Positions 36,534 to 46,516 of a DNA stretch of 49,080 bases are shown in pieces; the stretch's first letter is position 1, and each line of letters begins with the position of its first letter. This DNA comes from Erwinia sp. ErVv1 (GTDB lineage: Bacteria > Pseudomonadota > Gammaproteobacteria > Enterobacterales > Enterobacteriaceae), in contig NZ_CDPK01000003.1 of assembly GCF_900068895.1 (NCBI RefSeq), positions 1 through 49,080 of the forward strand, given 5' to 3'. The position numbers were made by a program, and so were the translations under genes. The notes below the pieces were generated by a model that saw only the letters and a program-made list of their open reading frames with translations, was not told where the DNA came from and made no database searches.

Positions 36534-37262
36534 ATGGAAACTGCAGTGAATTTGTGGCCGCTGGCCGGTATCGCAGCGATTATTGTGGGTTTTTTACTGC
36601 GCTTTAATCCGGTGGTGGTGGTGCTGATTGCCGGCTGGATCACCGGGCTGGCAGCCCATATGCCGATCGGCGATATCCTGGATGAGATCGGCTCCGGCTT
36701 CCTCAATACGCGCAATCTGGCGCTGATCCTGCTGCTGCCGCTGCCGATTATCGGACTGCTTGAGCGGCATGGCTTGAAAGAGCGCGCACAGGCGTGGATA
36801 GCTCAAATCAAAACGGCGACGGCGGGGCGTCTGCTGATAGTTTATCTGCTGGTTCGCGAAATCACCGCCGCCATGGGGCTGACCAGCCTGGGCGGACATC
36901 CACAGATGGTGCGCCCGCTGCTGGCCCCAATGGCCGAGGGCGCAACGGAAAACCGCTACGGCGAGCTGCCGCCTGAGGTGCGCTATCGGCTACGCGCGAT
37001 GGCGGCGGCAACCGATAACGTCGGGCTGTTCTTTGGCGAGGACGTATTCGTTGCCTTTGGGGCCATCATCTTTATGCATAATTTTATGCAGGAATCGGCG
37101 GGTATCCAGACCGAGCCGCTGCATATTGCCGCATGGGGTTTACCTACGGCACTCTGCGCTTTTCTGATCCATGCGTTCCGCCTGCGGCGTCTGGATAAAT
37201 CCCTGGCGGCCGAACTCTCGGCGCTGAACGGCACGGCCCTGAAAGCCAAAGGAGAACGCTAA
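36534..37262 (+). CDS. DUF969 membrane protein
   Basis: 242 residues. Hydrophobic segments at ~7-40, 55-75 and ~95-115 and again near 160-175 and 195-210; GFLLRFNPVVVVLIAGWITGL and ALILLLPLPIIGLLERHGLKERA (in parts) resemble ion-transporter-superfamily proteins. It is coupled to the next gene by TAATG and sits between pxpA and pcp, as in several enterobacteria and Gram-positives. Predicted with DUF979 to form a transporter, plausibly for pyroglutamate or pyroglutamyl peptides (inference from context). Confidence 0.85.
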   Translation: METAVNLWPLAGIAAIIVGFLLRFNPVVVVLIAGWITGLAAHMPIGDILDEIGSGFLNTRNLALILLLPLPIIGLLERHGLKERAQAWIAQIKTATAGRLLIVYLLVREITAAMGLTSLGGHPQMVRPLLAPMAEGATENRYGELPPEVRYRLRAMAAATDNVGLFFGEDVFVAFGAIIFMHNFMQESAGIQTEPLHIAAWGLPTALCAFLIHAFRLRRLDKSLAAELSALNGTALKAKGER

Positions 37263-38251
37263 TGTTTCAACAGCACTATCTCTTCTGGCTGGCGGGTGTC
37301 ATTCTGCTGGTGGTCGCGGGCATGTCATGGCGCGATAAGGCTAATCCCCGCCGTCTGACGACCGGACTGTTTTGGGCGCTGTACGGCGCGATCTTTTTTA
37401 TCGGGGACGGCGCGGAAAACCTGCTGGGGGCGCGTAACCTGCATATCCTCACCGGCGTTCTGGTGGTGATCACCGCGCTTATTGCCGGGCTGGGCGGCGT
37501 AAAACTGGGCTCTTATCATCAGCGCAGCCAGCAGCAGCGTGATGAGAGTGCAGCACGGCTGCGTAACCGCCTGTTTCTGCCCGCGCTGGCAATTCCAGTC
37601 GTGACCGTGGCAGGGGTAGTGGCTTTTAATAATCTGCCCGGCCTGCAAAACGCCGTATTTGGTGCGGGTAATCATGCCACCCTGGTCACGCTGTTTAGCA
37701 TGATGGTCGGCTGCCTGACGGGCTGGCTGATTGCGCTAAAAATGACCCGGGATACCCCGGCGCAGTCGGTTCAGGAGGCGCGCCGCCTGCTGGATGCCAT
37801 CGGCTGGGCCTTTATACTGCCGCAGCTGCTGGCGACGCTGGGGCTGCTGTTTACCAGCGCGGGCGTGGGGACCGCGATTGCGCACCTGACGGAAACCTAT
37901 CTGGCCGTTAATAACCGCTTTGTCGCCGTCGCCAGCTATGCCATCGGCATGGCGCTGCTGACCATGGTGATGGGCAATGCGTTTGCCGCCTTCCCGATTG
38001 TTACCGCCGGTATTGGCATTCCGGTCCTGGTGCTCCAGCACCACGGCAATCCGGCGGTGATGGCGGCAATAGGGATGTTCTCGGGCTACTGCGGCACGCT
38101 GATGACGCCGATGGCGGCTAATTACAATATCGTTCCGGCTGCGCTGCTGGAGCTACCCGATCGCAACGCGGTGATCAAAGCTCAGGTGCCGACCGGCGTG
38201 CTATTGTTAATAGTGAATATTTTCCTGCTTTGGTATCTGATGTTTCTGTGA
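37262..38251 (+). CDS. DUF979 membrane protein
   Basis: 329 residues, about nine hydrophobic segments. Conserved-looking blocks: GLFWALYGAIFFIGDGAEN near 40-58, GAGNHATLVTLFSMMVGCLTGW near 135-156 and GNAFAAFPIVTAGIGIPVLV near 238-257, then GYCGTLMTPMAANYNIVP. Translation is coupled to DUF969. The pair resembles split transporters of the ion-transporter superfamily and is always found together in my recollection. Seven bases separate it from pcp. Confidence 0.85.
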   Translation: MFQQHYLFWLAGVILLVVAGMSWRDKANPRRLTTGLFWALYGAIFFIGDGAENLLGARNLHILTGVLVVITALIAGLGGVKLGSYHQRSQQQRDESAARLRNRLFLPALAIPVVTVAGVVAFNNLPGLQNAVFGAGNHATLVTLFSMMVGCLTGWLIALKMTRDTPAQSVQEARRLLDAIGWAFILPQLLATLGLLFTSAGVGTAIAHLTETYLAVNNRFVAVASYAIGMALLTMVMGNAFAAFPIVTAGIGIPVLVLQHHGNPAVMAAIGMFSGYCGTLMTPMAANYNIVPAALLELPDRNAVIKAQVPTGVLLLIVNIFLLWYLMFL

Positions 38252-38258
38252 GGCTTAG

Positions 38259-38906
38259 ATGAAAACGGTTCTGATTACTGCCTTCGAACCTTTTGACGGC
38301 GAGCGGGTGAATCCCTCATGGGAGGCGGTCCGCCACCTGCATGAACGAATGATTTGTGGGGCGCACGTCGTGGCTAAACAGCTACCCTGCGTGTTTAATG
38401 AGTCCCTGAGGGTGCTTAATGAGACGCTGGATGCACTCAAACCTGACCTGGTTATTGCCGTCGGCCAGGCGGGAGGACGGACCGATATCAGCGTTGAACG
38501 GGTGGCAATCAATATCAACGATGCGCGCATTCCCGATAACGCCGGCAATCAGCCGATTGATGAGGCCATCGTCGATGGCGGTCCGGCAGCCTATTTTTCT
38601 ACTCTGCCCATAAAGGCCATTGTGGAAGGGATCCGCGAGGCGGGTATTCCGGCAACGGTGTCGCAGACTGCGGGTACCTATGTCTGCAACCACGTGATGT
38701 ATGGCCTGCTGCACGCCCTGGCTAAGCAGAAAGACCCGGTGCGCGGCGGCTTTATCCATATTCCCCTGCTGCCTGAGCAGGCGGTTAAGCATCCAGGCCT
38801 GGCGAGTATGCCGGTGCAGACGGTAGGCCTGGCGCTGGAAATGGCGATAAGTATTGCCCTGACCGTCGAGGAAGATCGTCGTCTGGAAGGCGGCGCAACG
38901 CATTAA
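38259..38906 (+). CDS. pcp: Pyrrolidone-carboxylate peptidase
   Basis: Cysteine peptidase that removes N-terminal pyroglutamate from peptides, supplying the substrate of PxpABC. 215 residues, the usual length. The catalytic triad is E80 ([11 protein letters not shown]), C143 ([13 protein letters not shown]) and H167 ([12 protein letters not shown]). [16 protein letters not shown] starts the family fold. Its location directly after the transporter pair completes a release, uptake and hydrolysis set. Confidence 0.95.
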   Translation: MKTVLITAFEPFDGERVNPSWEAVRHLHERMICGAHVVAKQLPCVFNESLRVLNETLDALKPDLVIAVGQAGGRTDISVERVAININDARIPDNAGNQPIDEAIVDGGPAAYFSTLPIKAIVEGIREAGIPATVSQTAGTYVCNHVMYGLLHALAKQKDPVRGGFIHIPLLPEQAVKHPGLASMPVQTVGLALEMAISIALTVEEDRRLEGGATH

Positions 38907-38930
38907 CCTGTTATCTGGAGGGCATATTTG

Positions 38931-39722
38931 ATGCCAGAAGGACCTGAAATTCGCCGTGCGGCCGACACGCTGGAAAAGGCAATAAAAGGCAAAACGCTGA
39001 CCGACGTGTGGTTCGCGTTCCCTGAACTTAAAGTCTGGGAGCCGGTGCTGCTTGGTGAACGCATCGAGGCTATTGAGACCCGTGGTAAAGCGATACTCAG
39101 CCACTTTTCCAGCGGTCAGACGCTCTACAGCCACAATCAGCTTTACGGCGTCTGGCGCGTGACCGACAGCGGTAAAATGCCTGACTCTAATCGCGTACTG
39201 CGCGTCAGGCTGGGGGCGGAGGATAAAACTATTCTGCTCTATAGCGCCTCGGACATTGAGATGCTGGACCGCGATTCGTTGAGAACGCATCCTTTCCTGC
39301 AGCGCGTGGGGCCAGACGTACTGGATATGTCGCTGACCGTGGCCGAGGTGGCGGGCCGCCTGCTTTCAACCCGTTTTCACCGGCGTCAGTTCAGCGGTCT
39401 GCTGCTGGATCAGGCTTTTCTGGCCGGGCTTGGCAATTACCTGCGGGTTGAAATTCTCTGGCAGGCGGGGATTGCCGCACACCATCGCGCTCAGGATTTG
39501 TCGCCAGAAGCGCTGCAACGACTGGCGGAGGCGCTGCTGGCGGTGCCGCGCCTTTCGTATCAGACGCGGGGCGTAGTCAGTGAAAAACGGCATCACGGCG
39601 CATTATTTCGTTTTAAGGTCTTTCATCGCGAAGGGAAGGCGTGCGAGCGCTGCGGCAGCATCATCGAGCGGACCACGCTTTCATCGCGGCCCTTTTACTG
39701 GTGCCCGGGCTGCCAGCATTAA
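38931..39722 (+). CDS. nei: Endonuclease VIII (DNA glycosylase/AP lyase)
   Basis: Removes oxidised pyrimidines. 263 residues as in E. coli. The ATG at 38931 is required because mature Pro2 is the catalytic nucleophile ([12 protein letters not shown]); the preceding in-frame TTG is ignored. H2TH region [21 protein letters not shown]-terminal zinc finger CERCGS-CPGC with KTTLSSRP-like [12 protein letters not shown]. In E. coli nei is followed by abrB; here the toxin island intervenes before gltA. Confidence 0.96.
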   Translation: MPEGPEIRRAADTLEKAIKGKTLTDVWFAFPELKVWEPVLLGERIEAIETRGKAILSHFSSGQTLYSHNQLYGVWRVTDSGKMPDSNRVLRVRLGAEDKTILLYSASDIEMLDRDSLRTHPFLQRVGPDVLDMSLTVAEVAGRLLSTRFHRRQFSGLLLDQAFLAGLGNYLRVEILWQAGIAAHHRAQDLSPEALQRLAEALLAVPRLSYQTRGVVSEKRHHGALFRFKVFHREGKACERCGSIIERTTLSSRPFYWCPGCQH

Positions 39723-40066
39723 GGGGGGACTGTGCTGAGCTTTCCCATCTGTGTCACCCGTTGCCATAGGGATATTTTTTCCCCTTAATAAATTCTGGTG
39801 TTTCACCATGATAAATATAGCCGTTGGGATGTCGTGTGATCCCCTTGCAGGCATCCAGGTTATCAGAGATCAGAGCATAGGATCTTCACGCTTTTTTATA
39901 CCGTTTAGCGATGACGTGGAAGAACAACTTTTCCTTCCCTGAATATTTCTTTAGCAAGTTGTCTAATCTTGGAGGAGTTATAAATTTGGGCAGTTATTAC
40001 TGTTTGCCATTACTCCCACTGTGGTGATTTAATCGGTACCAGAAGTTCATCATTAAAGGGAATATG
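39723..40066. other. AT-rich stretch between nei and the toxin gene
   Basis: No certain gene. A 63-codon frame with a GTG start (39751-39942) includes a 44-codon ATG version (39808) reading MINIAVGMSCDPLAG; the phrase is faintly like the region after the N-terminal module of Rhs proteins, but too short to call. G+C is visibly lower than in nei or gltA. Confidence 0.4.
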
Positions 40067-40758
40067 ATGACTGAGTATGATCTTATTGATCCTAACGAGC
40101 CTGGGCAATATTACACCTTCAGAACGCACCTGCGGCCGGGTGAATATTTTGCAATTACCCCCTCATTTCGTCCGCCGCATATTGCGAAACCCATAGTCGA
40201 CGAACAAACAAATGTTTGTCTTGGCTACTCTGTGGCTCAGGCACCAGGGCTATGGCAGATTTATGATGCTGACGGGAGATTCATCACGCTGGGAGAATCT
40301 CCGCTAGAAACGCCGCTCGTTGACCCTCTTGATATTGCTCTGTTTATGTTTGGCGCGTTTCGCCTACTTCGTACCGGAAAAGCATTACTTGAAGGGGCTG
40401 CAATTAACCGGATGAAGGTTGCAATGAGCGAGGCGACCCTGAGTATTTTAAGGGGGCGCTTTAAAGTTGGTTTGTCCGCAGTAAGCATAAAGTTCTCTAA
40501 AACAACCGCTTTACATATGGCCGATTCTGGTCGCTACATACCCATTCAGATAATCGAAAAGCCATTCGGTATGGAGTCCGAAGCCCAGATCCGCGCAGAA
40601 AGGCCGGTCTTTTCATATATAGCATTGGAATGACCCGCTTAACGAGATCTATAGTGGGTAAGGCGGTAGTTTATAAACCGAAATCGTATACCTTACATGT
40701 GCTGATGCGAGAGAAGGACTGGACAGTTATGCATTTCCATATTAAGGAAATCAAATAA
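40067..40758 (+). pseudogene. Frameshifted polymorphic-toxin C-terminal module
   Basis: Frame one, from MTEYDLIDPNEPGQYYTF, ends at 40633 after IPIQIIEKPFG. The other frame from 40561 continues the expected family sequence AIRYGVRSPDPRRKAGLF, then GMTRLTRSIVGKAVVYK and SYTLHVLMREKDWTVMHFHI, to TAA at 40756-40758. One lost A in the AAAA run (40557-40560) restores a single 230-residue protein. CLGYSVAQAPGLWQIYDADG, then HMADSGRYIPIQII, are phrases I associate with C-termini of Rhs/haemagglutinin/PAAR-type secreted toxins. AAGGG precedes the second of two ATGs. The next gene starts inside the stop codon. Probably an orphan toxin, disrupted, miscalled or read by -1 frameshifting. Confidence 0.7.
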
Positions 40759-41177
40759 TGTTTGAGATCAAAAATGAAGACGTGCTGTTTCGCCTCTCTT
40801 TTATCGAAAGACTCGAAGAACCGGAAGAACGTAGCCTGGACCTCATCATGTGTTGGCTGGAGATCGAAGAACCTTGCATAAAACTACAATGCCAGTGTGA
40901 GCTAGCCCAGTTTGAGCTTGAAGAATTACGCGACAAACTGTCGGCATTTTACGAATGCCTTCCCTATAAAGTTAAACCCGCAGCGATCGCATTTGTTCCG
41001 AGAATAGAAACTTTCACCTGTGAAGTCCGGCAGGTGGTGGGTGCTGATGAGTTTGGTTTCAATTTCACAGCCAGTCCGCACGAGGATGAAGGCTGGATGC
41101 TCAAGGGCGGAATAGTGATAGACCAGTCATATTTCCCCGGCTTGATACGTGGGGTCGATTCAATTCTGTCTAATTAA
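40758..41177 (+). CDS. Candidate immunity protein for the adjacent toxin
   Basis: 139 residues, acidic (FIERLEEPEERSLDL, SPHEDEGWML), no signal peptide or membrane segment, so cytosolic. The start overlaps the stop of the re-framed toxin (TAATG) and AAGGAA lies eight bases upstream, giving toxin-immunity coupling. The pattern MFEIKNEDVLFRLSFIER with CELAQFELEELRDKL resembles WapI-type immunity proteins, but I am unsure of the family. The 188 bp up to gltA hold GC-rich repeats (CGTTCGGGCGGG, CGTCCGGGCGGG, read on the minus strand) and no gene. Confidence 0.6.
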   Translation: MFEIKNEDVLFRLSFIERLEEPEERSLDLIMCWLEIEEPCIKLQCQCELAQFELEELRDKLSAFYECLPYKVKPAAIAFVPRIETFTCEVRQVVGADEFGFNFTASPHEDEGWMLKGGIVIDQSYFPGLIRGVDSILSN

Positions 41178-41365
41178 CTTTAAGCTTTCTGCACCGAACA
41201 GCAGACACACCCTAAAATCTTCTGCATATGGAGATTGACCTCGCCAGATAGCGCATGATCTGGAATTCGCCATCCAGGGTGGAGAACGGTGAGCATAGCC
41301 CACCGTTAAGCTTAAGCGCGAAGGCATCAGCCCGCCCGGACGGTTCCCCGCCCGAACGGAAAGCG

Positions 41366-42649
41366 TTACTCCGCGGTCTCTGATTTAAAATCGCGCTTAT
41401 CGTAGCCGGTATAGAGCTGACGGGGACGGGCGATTTTAACGCCGTCATCGTGCATCTCTTTCCAGTGCGCGATCCAGCCCACGGTACGCGCCATAGCGAA
41501 AATCACCGTAAACATAGAGGACGGAATACCCATCGCCTTCAGGATAATACCGGAGTAGAAGTCGACGTTAGGATAGAGCTTACGCTCAATAAAGTACGGG
41601 TCGTTCAGGGCGATATGCTCCAGCTCCATGGCGACTTCCAGCAGGTCATCCTTCATGCCCAGTTCGTTCAGCACTTCATGGCAGGTTTCACGCATCACGG
41701 TAGCGCGTGGATCGTAGTTCTTGTATACGCGGTGACCAAAGCCCATCAGGCGGAAAGAGTCATTTTTGTCTTTCGCACGCTTCAGGAACTCAGGAATGTG
41801 CTCGACGTTGCTGATCTCCTCCAGCATCCGCAGGCAGGCTTCGTTTGCCCCGCCGTGTGCAGGTCCCCAAAGAGACGCAATACCGGCAGCGATACAGGCA
41901 AACGGATTAGCGCCGGATGAGCCTGCGGTACGGACGGTAGAGGTAGAGGCGTTCTGCTCATGGTCTGCATGCAGAATTAGGATGCGGTCCATGGCGCGTT
42001 CAAGGATTGGGTTAACCACATACTCTTCACAGGGCGTCGAGAACATCATGTTCAGGAAGTTACCGGCATAGGAGAGGTCGTTGCGTGGATAAACGAAAGG
42101 CTGACCAATCGAATACTTGTAACACATCGCCGCCACGGTAGGCATTTTAGAGAGCAGGCGGAATGCCGCGATTTCACGGTGGCGTTCAATGTTAACGTCC
42201 ATGGCATCGTGATAGAACGCGGCCAGCGCGCCCGTCACCCCACACATGACCGCCATCGGATGAGAGTCACGACGGAAACCCCGGAACAGGTGATGGATCT
42301 GCTCATGAATCATGGTGTGGCGGGTAACGATAGTGCGGAATTCTTCAAACTGGGTTTTGGTCGGCGCTTCGCCGTTCAGCAGGATGTAGCACACTTCCAG
42401 ATAGTTGGAGTGCAGGGCCAGCTGATCAATAGGGAAACCACGATGCAGCAGAATACCTTCGTCACCATCAATATAGGTGATTTTCGACTCACAGGACGCA
42501 GTAGAGGTAAAACCCGGATCGAAGGTGAAGTATCCCTGTGAACCCAGGCTACGGACATCAATTTCTTCCTGGCCTAACGTACCTTTCAGCACATCAAGTT
42601 CAATAGGAGCTTCGCCTGGTAGGGTTAGCGTTGCTTTTTTATCAGCCAT
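41366..42649 (-). CDS. gltA: Citrate synthase
   Basis: Condenses oxaloacetate and acetyl-CoA at the entry to the TCA cycle; NADH-inhibited type II enzyme. 427 residues as in E. coli. Active-site blocks [25 protein letters not shown] and [15 protein letters not shown] carry the His-His-Asp set; [15 protein letters not shown] and [14 protein letters not shown] are conserved. It diverges from sdhCDAB across 636 bp, which must hold its promoters. No strong terminator is seen, only the GC-rich repeats near 41330-41365. Confidence 0.98.
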   Translation of the reverse strand: MADKKATLTLPGEAPIELDVLKGTLGQEEIDVRSLGSQGYFTFDPGFTSTASCESKITYIDGDEGILLHRGFPIDQLALHSNYLEVCYILLNGEAPTKTQFEEFRTIVTRHTMIHEQIHHLFRGFRRDSHPMAVMCGVTGALAAFYHDAMDVNIERHREIAAFRLLSKMPTVAAMCYKYSIGQPFVYPRNDLSYAGNFLNMMFSTPCEEYVVNPILERAMDRILILHADHEQNASTSTVRTAGSSGANPFACIAAGIASLWGPAHGGANEACLRMLEEISNVEHIPEFLKRAKDKNDSFRLMGFGHRVYKNYDPRATVMRETCHEVLNELGMKDDLLEVAMELEHIALNDPYFIERKLYPNVDFYSGIILKAMGIPSSMFTVIFAMARTVGWIAHWKEMHDDGVKIARPRQLYTGYDKRDFKSETAE

Positions 42650-43028
42650 TTACAGTCTCCTTAGCGCCTTATCGGTGAACCTTTGACAACGGAAATGCCG
42701 CTGTATCCGCGGTTGATACTGGTGCGCAGGTGATCGACTCTGTGGCATCTTTTATCGTGCAGGGTACAGAGCGATGGGCGCGTGCAGGTCGGCGGGTACA
42801 ATCTGTCTGCGTTTCGCGGTTGTTAAAGATCCGTTCTGGTCATAACTTGTCGGTGATTATTATCGGGTTCTTTAAGTATAGTTGAAGCCAATGTTACATA
42901 ACTTGTCATGAGGGGGAAGTGTATCCCCTTAACTTTTGTGCATCATATAAATTTCGATCGCTAGTTTGTAACAGGAATGTTGAACTTTTGTCAAATCAGA
43001 TAATTAAATTTGTATAAATTGTGAAAAA
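42650..43028. other. gltA side of the gltA-sdhC control region
   Basis: No gene. AT-rich from about 42850. On the minus strand TATACT near 42880 is a possible gltA -10 without a good -35; the leader would be about 220 nt, long as in E. coli. ArcA and CRP are the known regulators of this region in E. coli; only the CRP site at 43029 was recognised. Confidence 0.4.
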
Positions 43029-43044
43029 TGTGATGATGATCACT
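43029..43044. promoter_or_regulatory. CRP site upstream of sdhC
   Basis: TGTGA-TGATGA-TCACT, nine of ten consensus half-site bases. Centre 43036.5, about -80 from the predicted sdhC start. Confidence 0.65.
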
Positions 43045-43081
43045 GTTCCACCTAAATGTGACAAGGATGTTTGTAGGGGAA

Positions 43082-43110
43082 TTGTAATGAGTTTGTGAAC
43101 CCCCTATACT
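43082..43110 (+). promoter_or_regulatory. sdhCDAB promoter
   Basis: TTGTAA (43082-43087), 17-bp spacer, TATACT (43105-43110); start near 43117, giving a leader of about 170 nt before sdhC. The long leader is the part targeted by sRNAs in E. coli. Confidence 0.7.
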
Positions 43111-43285
43111 TCGGCCAGGTCTCCGGAAAACCCTGCTGTAGGAGCCACCCAGCGTTTTATACGCGTCGTTTTGACACTGGACGTTGAAGTTCTGGACGTT
43201 GAAGTTTTAGTGCCTGGCGCAGTGCTTGATTAAACGCTGTCTGACCCGCCCTCAGGACCGGAGGAAGCAAAATAAGAAAGGCTGT

Positions 43286-43675
43286 GTGGGCAAAACCGTG
43301 AAAAAACAAAGACCTGTCAACTTGGATCTCTCCACGATCCGGTTTCCCGTTACTGCAATAGCGTCTATTCTCCACCGCGTATCTGGCGTCATAACCTTTG
43401 TGGCCGTTGGAATTCTGCTTTGGTTACTGGGCCTGTCACTCTCCTCTCCCGAGGGCTTCCTGCAAGCCTCAGCCGTTATGGGCAGCTTTTTCGTCAAATT
43501 CATCGTTTGGGGCATTCTGACCGCACTGGCGTATCACATCGCCGGCGGCATTCGCCACATGCTGATGGACTTTGGCTTTCTGGCCGAAACAATGGAGACG
43601 GGTAAGCGCTCTGCGCACATTACATTTGTTATTACTGTCGTGCTTTCAATTCTGGCTGGAGTCCTCGTATGGTAA
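43286..43675 (+). CDS. sdhC: Succinate dehydrogenase cytochrome b556 subunit
   Basis: Membrane anchor of complex II. The GTG start giving 129 residues ((M)[14 protein letters not shown]) matches E. coli length and puts quinone-site S27 and R31, haem ligand H84 and H91 at the E. coli numbers; AAGG lies four bases upstream. A longer frame from 43226 is not supported. Three membrane helices. Stop overlaps sdhD by seven bases. Confidence 0.95.
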   Translation: MGKTVKKQRPVNLDLSTIRFPVTAIASILHRVSGVITFVAVGILLWLLGLSLSSPEGFLQASAVMGSFFVKFIVWGILTALAYHIAGGIRHMLMDFGFLAETMETGKRSAHITFVITVVLSILAGVLVW

Positions 43676-44016
43676 GCAACGCTTCTGCACTGGGTCGTAA
43701 CGGCGTTCATGACTGGCTGCTGCTTCGCGCCGCTGCCATGATTATCACCCTGTATGTTCTGTATGTTCTCGGCTTTATCGTTATGTCTGGCACGCTGACC
43801 TATGAGATCTGGCGGGGCTTTTTCGCCTCTCCGTTGACCAAGGTCTTCACCCTTTTAACGCTGTTCTCCATTCTGGTGCATGGCTGGATTGGGATGTGGC
43901 AGGTATTAACAGATTACGTCAAGGCCGTGGCTACACGCCTGATACTGCAACTGATTGTGGTCGTTGCACTGTTAGTGTATGCAATTTATGGAACCGTTGT
44001 TGTGTGGGGTGCGTAA
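43669..44016 (+). CDS. sdhD: Succinate dehydrogenase membrane anchor subunit
   Basis: 115 residues, equal to E. coli. Three hydrophobic helices; haem ligand H71 in [11 protein letters not shown], quinone-site D82 and Y83 in LTDYVK. Its stop overlaps the sdhA ATG (TAATG). Confidence 0.97.
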   Translation: MVSNASALGRNGVHDWLLLRAAAMIITLYVLYVLGFIVMSGTLTYEIWRGFFASPLTKVFTLLTLFSILVHGWIGMWQVLTDYVKAVATRLILQLIVVVALLVYAIYGTVVVWGA

Positions 44017-45782
44017 TGAAGTTGCCAGTAAGAGAATTTGATGCCGTGGTTGTCGGCGCAGGTGGTGCGGGCATGCGTGCGGCGCTACAGATTTCACAAT
44101 CAGGACAGAGCTGTGCTCTGTTATCCAAAGTTTTCCCTACCCGTTCCCATACCGTCTCTGCGCAGGGTGGCATCACCGTTGCCCTGGGCAATACCCATGA
44201 AGATGACTGGGAATGGCACATGTATGACACGGTAAAAGGTTCCGACTATATCGGTGACCAGGACGCCATCGAATATATGTGTAAAACCGGCCCGGAAGCG
44301 ATTCTGGAGCTTGAGCATATGGGGCTGCCTTTTTCCCGTCTTGATGACGGTCGCATTTATCAGCGCCCCTTCGGTGGACAGTCGAAAAACTTCGGCGGCG
44401 AGCAGGCTGCACGTACTGCCGCTGCGGCTGACCGTACCGGTCATGCCCTGCTGCACACGCTTTATCAGCAGAACCTGAAAAACAAAACTACCATCTTCTC
44501 CGAATGGTACGCGCTGGATCTGGTGAAAAACGCCGACGGTGCGATTGTCGGCTGTACCGCACTCAATATTGAAGACGGTGAAGTGGTCTACTTCAAAGCG
44601 CGGGCGACGGTGCTGGCTACCGGTGGCGCAGGACGCATCTATCAGTCCACCACCAATGCGCACATCAACACCGGCGACGGCGTGGGTATGGCGCTGCGCG
44701 CGGGCGTACCGGTGCAGGATATGGAAATGTGGCAGTTCCACCCGACCGGTATTGCCGGGGCGGGCGTGCTGGTGACCGAAGGGTGCCGCGGCGAAGGCGG
44801 TTACCTGCTGAATAAGCACGGCGAACGCTTTATGGAGCGCTACGCCCCTAATGCGAAAGACCTTGCAGGACGCGATGTGGTTGCCCGCTCAATGATGATT
44901 GAAATTCGTGAAGGGCGCGGCTGTGAAGGTCCGTGGGGACCGCATATCAAGCTGAAGCTGGACCATCTGGGCAGCGAAGTGCTGGAAGCCCGTCTTCCTG
45001 GCATCCTTGAGCTGTCGCGCACCTTCGCACACGTTGATCCGGTAAAAGAGCCGATCCCGGTCATCCCGACCTGTCACTACATGATGGGCGGCATTCCGAC
45101 CAAAGTGACCGGTCAGGCGATTACGGTTAACGAACAGGGCGAAGACGTGGTGGTGCCGGGGCTGTTTGCCGTGGGTGAAATTGCCTGCGTCTCCGTGCAC
45201 GGCTCCAACCGCCTCGGCGGTAATTCACTGCTGGACCTGGTGGTATTTGGCCGCGCTGCGGGCCTGCATTTGCAGGAATCCATTCAGGAACAGGGTGAAC
45301 TGCTGGAAGCGACCGATGAAGAGATCGACGCCTCGCTGGCCCGCATGAACCGCTGGAACAACAATACCACCGGGGAAGATCCCGCCGAGCTGCGTAAAGC
45401 ATTGCAGACCTGTATGCAAAACAACTTCTCCGTTTTCCGCGAAGGCGAGGCGATGGCGAAAGGGCTGGCTGAGCTTAAACTGCTGCGTGAACGCCTGAAA
45501 AATGCCCGTCTGGATGACCGTTCCGCCGACTTTAATACCCAGCGTATAGAGTGCCTGGAGCTGGATAACCTGATGGAAACGGCCTACGCCACTGCGGTTG
45601 CGGCTAACTTCCGTACCGAAAGCCGGGGCGCACACAGCCGCTTCGATTATCCTGAACGTGACGATGCAAACTGGCTGTGCCACAGCGTGTATCTGCCGCA
45701 GAGCGAAAGCATGACTCGCCGTGAGGTGAACATGGCGCCGAAGCTGCGCGCGGCGTTCCCGCCAAAAGCACGTACTTACTAG
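44016..45782 (+). CDS. sdhA: Succinate dehydrogenase flavoprotein subunit
   Basis: Oxidises succinate to fumarate. 588 residues from [19 protein letters not shown], equal to E. coli. H45 in [12 protein letters not shown] is the covalent FAD attachment. [51 protein letters not shown] and [17 protein letters not shown] make the active site and FAD pocket. The longer upstream frame overlapping sdhD is ignored. Confidence 0.98.
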   Translation: MKLPVREFDAVVVGAGGAGMRAALQISQSGQSCALLSKVFPTRSHTVSAQGGITVALGNTHEDDWEWHMYDTVKGSDYIGDQDAIEYMCKTGPEAILELEHMGLPFSRLDDGRIYQRPFGGQSKNFGGEQAARTAAAADRTGHALLHTLYQQNLKNKTTIFSEWYALDLVKNADGAIVGCTALNIEDGEVVYFKARATVLATGGAGRIYQSTTNAHINTGDGVGMALRAGVPVQDMEMWQFHPTGIAGAGVLVTEGCRGEGGYLLNKHGERFMERYAPNAKDLAGRDVVARSMMIEIREGRGCEGPWGPHIKLKLDHLGSEVLEARLPGILELSRTFAHVDPVKEPIPVIPTCHYMMGGIPTKVTGQAITVNEQGEDVVVPGLFAVGEIACVSVHGSNRLGGNSLLDLVVFGRAAGLHLQESIQEQGELLEATDEEIDASLARMNRWNNNTTGEDPAELRKALQTCMQNNFSVFREGEAMAKGLAELKLLRERLKNARLDDRSADFNTQRIECLELDNLMETAYATAVAANFRTESRGAHSRFDYPERDDANWLCHSVYLPQSESMTRREVNMAPKLRAAFPPKARTY

Positions 45783-45799
45783 GTTGCGGAGATAAAACG

Positions 45800-46516
45800 A
45801 TGAGACTCGAATTTTCTATTTATCGTTATAACCCGGACGTCGATGACGCGCCGCGTATGCAGGATTACAGCCTGGAATCGGATGAAGGGCGCGACATGAT
45901 GCTGCTGGATGCGCTGATCCGCCTGAAAGAGAAAGATCCGACGCTGGCGTTTCGTCGCTCCTGCCGGGAAGGGGTATGTGGCTCCGACGGCATCAATATG
46001 AACGGTAAAAATGGCCTGGCCTGCATTACACCGGTTTCGGCGCTGGGCGGCGGTAAGAAAAAGATTGTTATTCGCCCGCTGCCGGGGTTACCGGTAATCC
46101 GGGATTTGGTGGTGGACATGGGCCAGTTCTATACTCAGTATGAGAAGATCAAGCCTTACCTGTTGAATAACGGGGAGAAACCACCGGCGCGTGAGCATTT
46201 GCAGGCACCGGAACAGCGTGAAAAGCTGGATGGCCTGTACGAGTGTATTCTCTGCGCCTGCTGTTCCACTTCCTGCCCGTCATTCTGGTGGAATCCGGAG
46301 AAATTCATCGGCCCGGCAGGCCTGCTGGCCGCCTACCGTTTCCTGATTGACAGCCGCGATACGGAAACCGATGCGCGTCTGGATAATCTGAATGACGCTT
46401 TCAGCGTTTTCCGCTGTCACAGCATTATGAACTGTGTGAGCGTGTGTCCGAAAGGGTTGAACCCGACGCGCGCCATCGGCCATATTAAGTCAATGCTGTT
46501 GCAGCGCAGTGCCTGA
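45800..46516 (+). CDS. sdhB: Succinate dehydrogenase iron-sulfur subunit
   Basis: 238 residues as in E. coli. [2Fe-2S] ligands C55, C60, D63 and C75 (SCREGVCGSDGINMNG); [4Fe-4S] in CILCACCSTSCPSFWW; [3Fe-4S] in CHSIMNCVSVCPKGLNP. Passes electrons from SdhA to quinone. Last sdh gene; sucA follows after 283 bp. Confidence 0.98.
   Translation: MRLEFSIYRYNPDVDDAPRMQDYSLESDEGRDMMLLDALIRLKEKDPTLAFRRSCREGVCGSDGINMNGKNGLACITPVSALGGGKKKIVIRPLPGLPVIRDLVVDMGQFYTQYEKIKPYLLNNGEKPPAREHLQAPEQREKLDGLYECILCACCSTSCPSFWWNPEKFIGPAGLLAAYRFLIDSRDTETDARLDNLNDAFSVFRCHSIMNCVSVCPKGLNPTRAIGHIKSMLLQRSA

Noticed and set aside
43226-43285. Twenty-residue N-terminal extension of SdhC
   Set aside because: The GTG at 43286 reproduces E. 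coli length and residue numbering (S27, R31, H84) and has a suitable ribosome-binding site; the extension is highly basic and lies in the leader.
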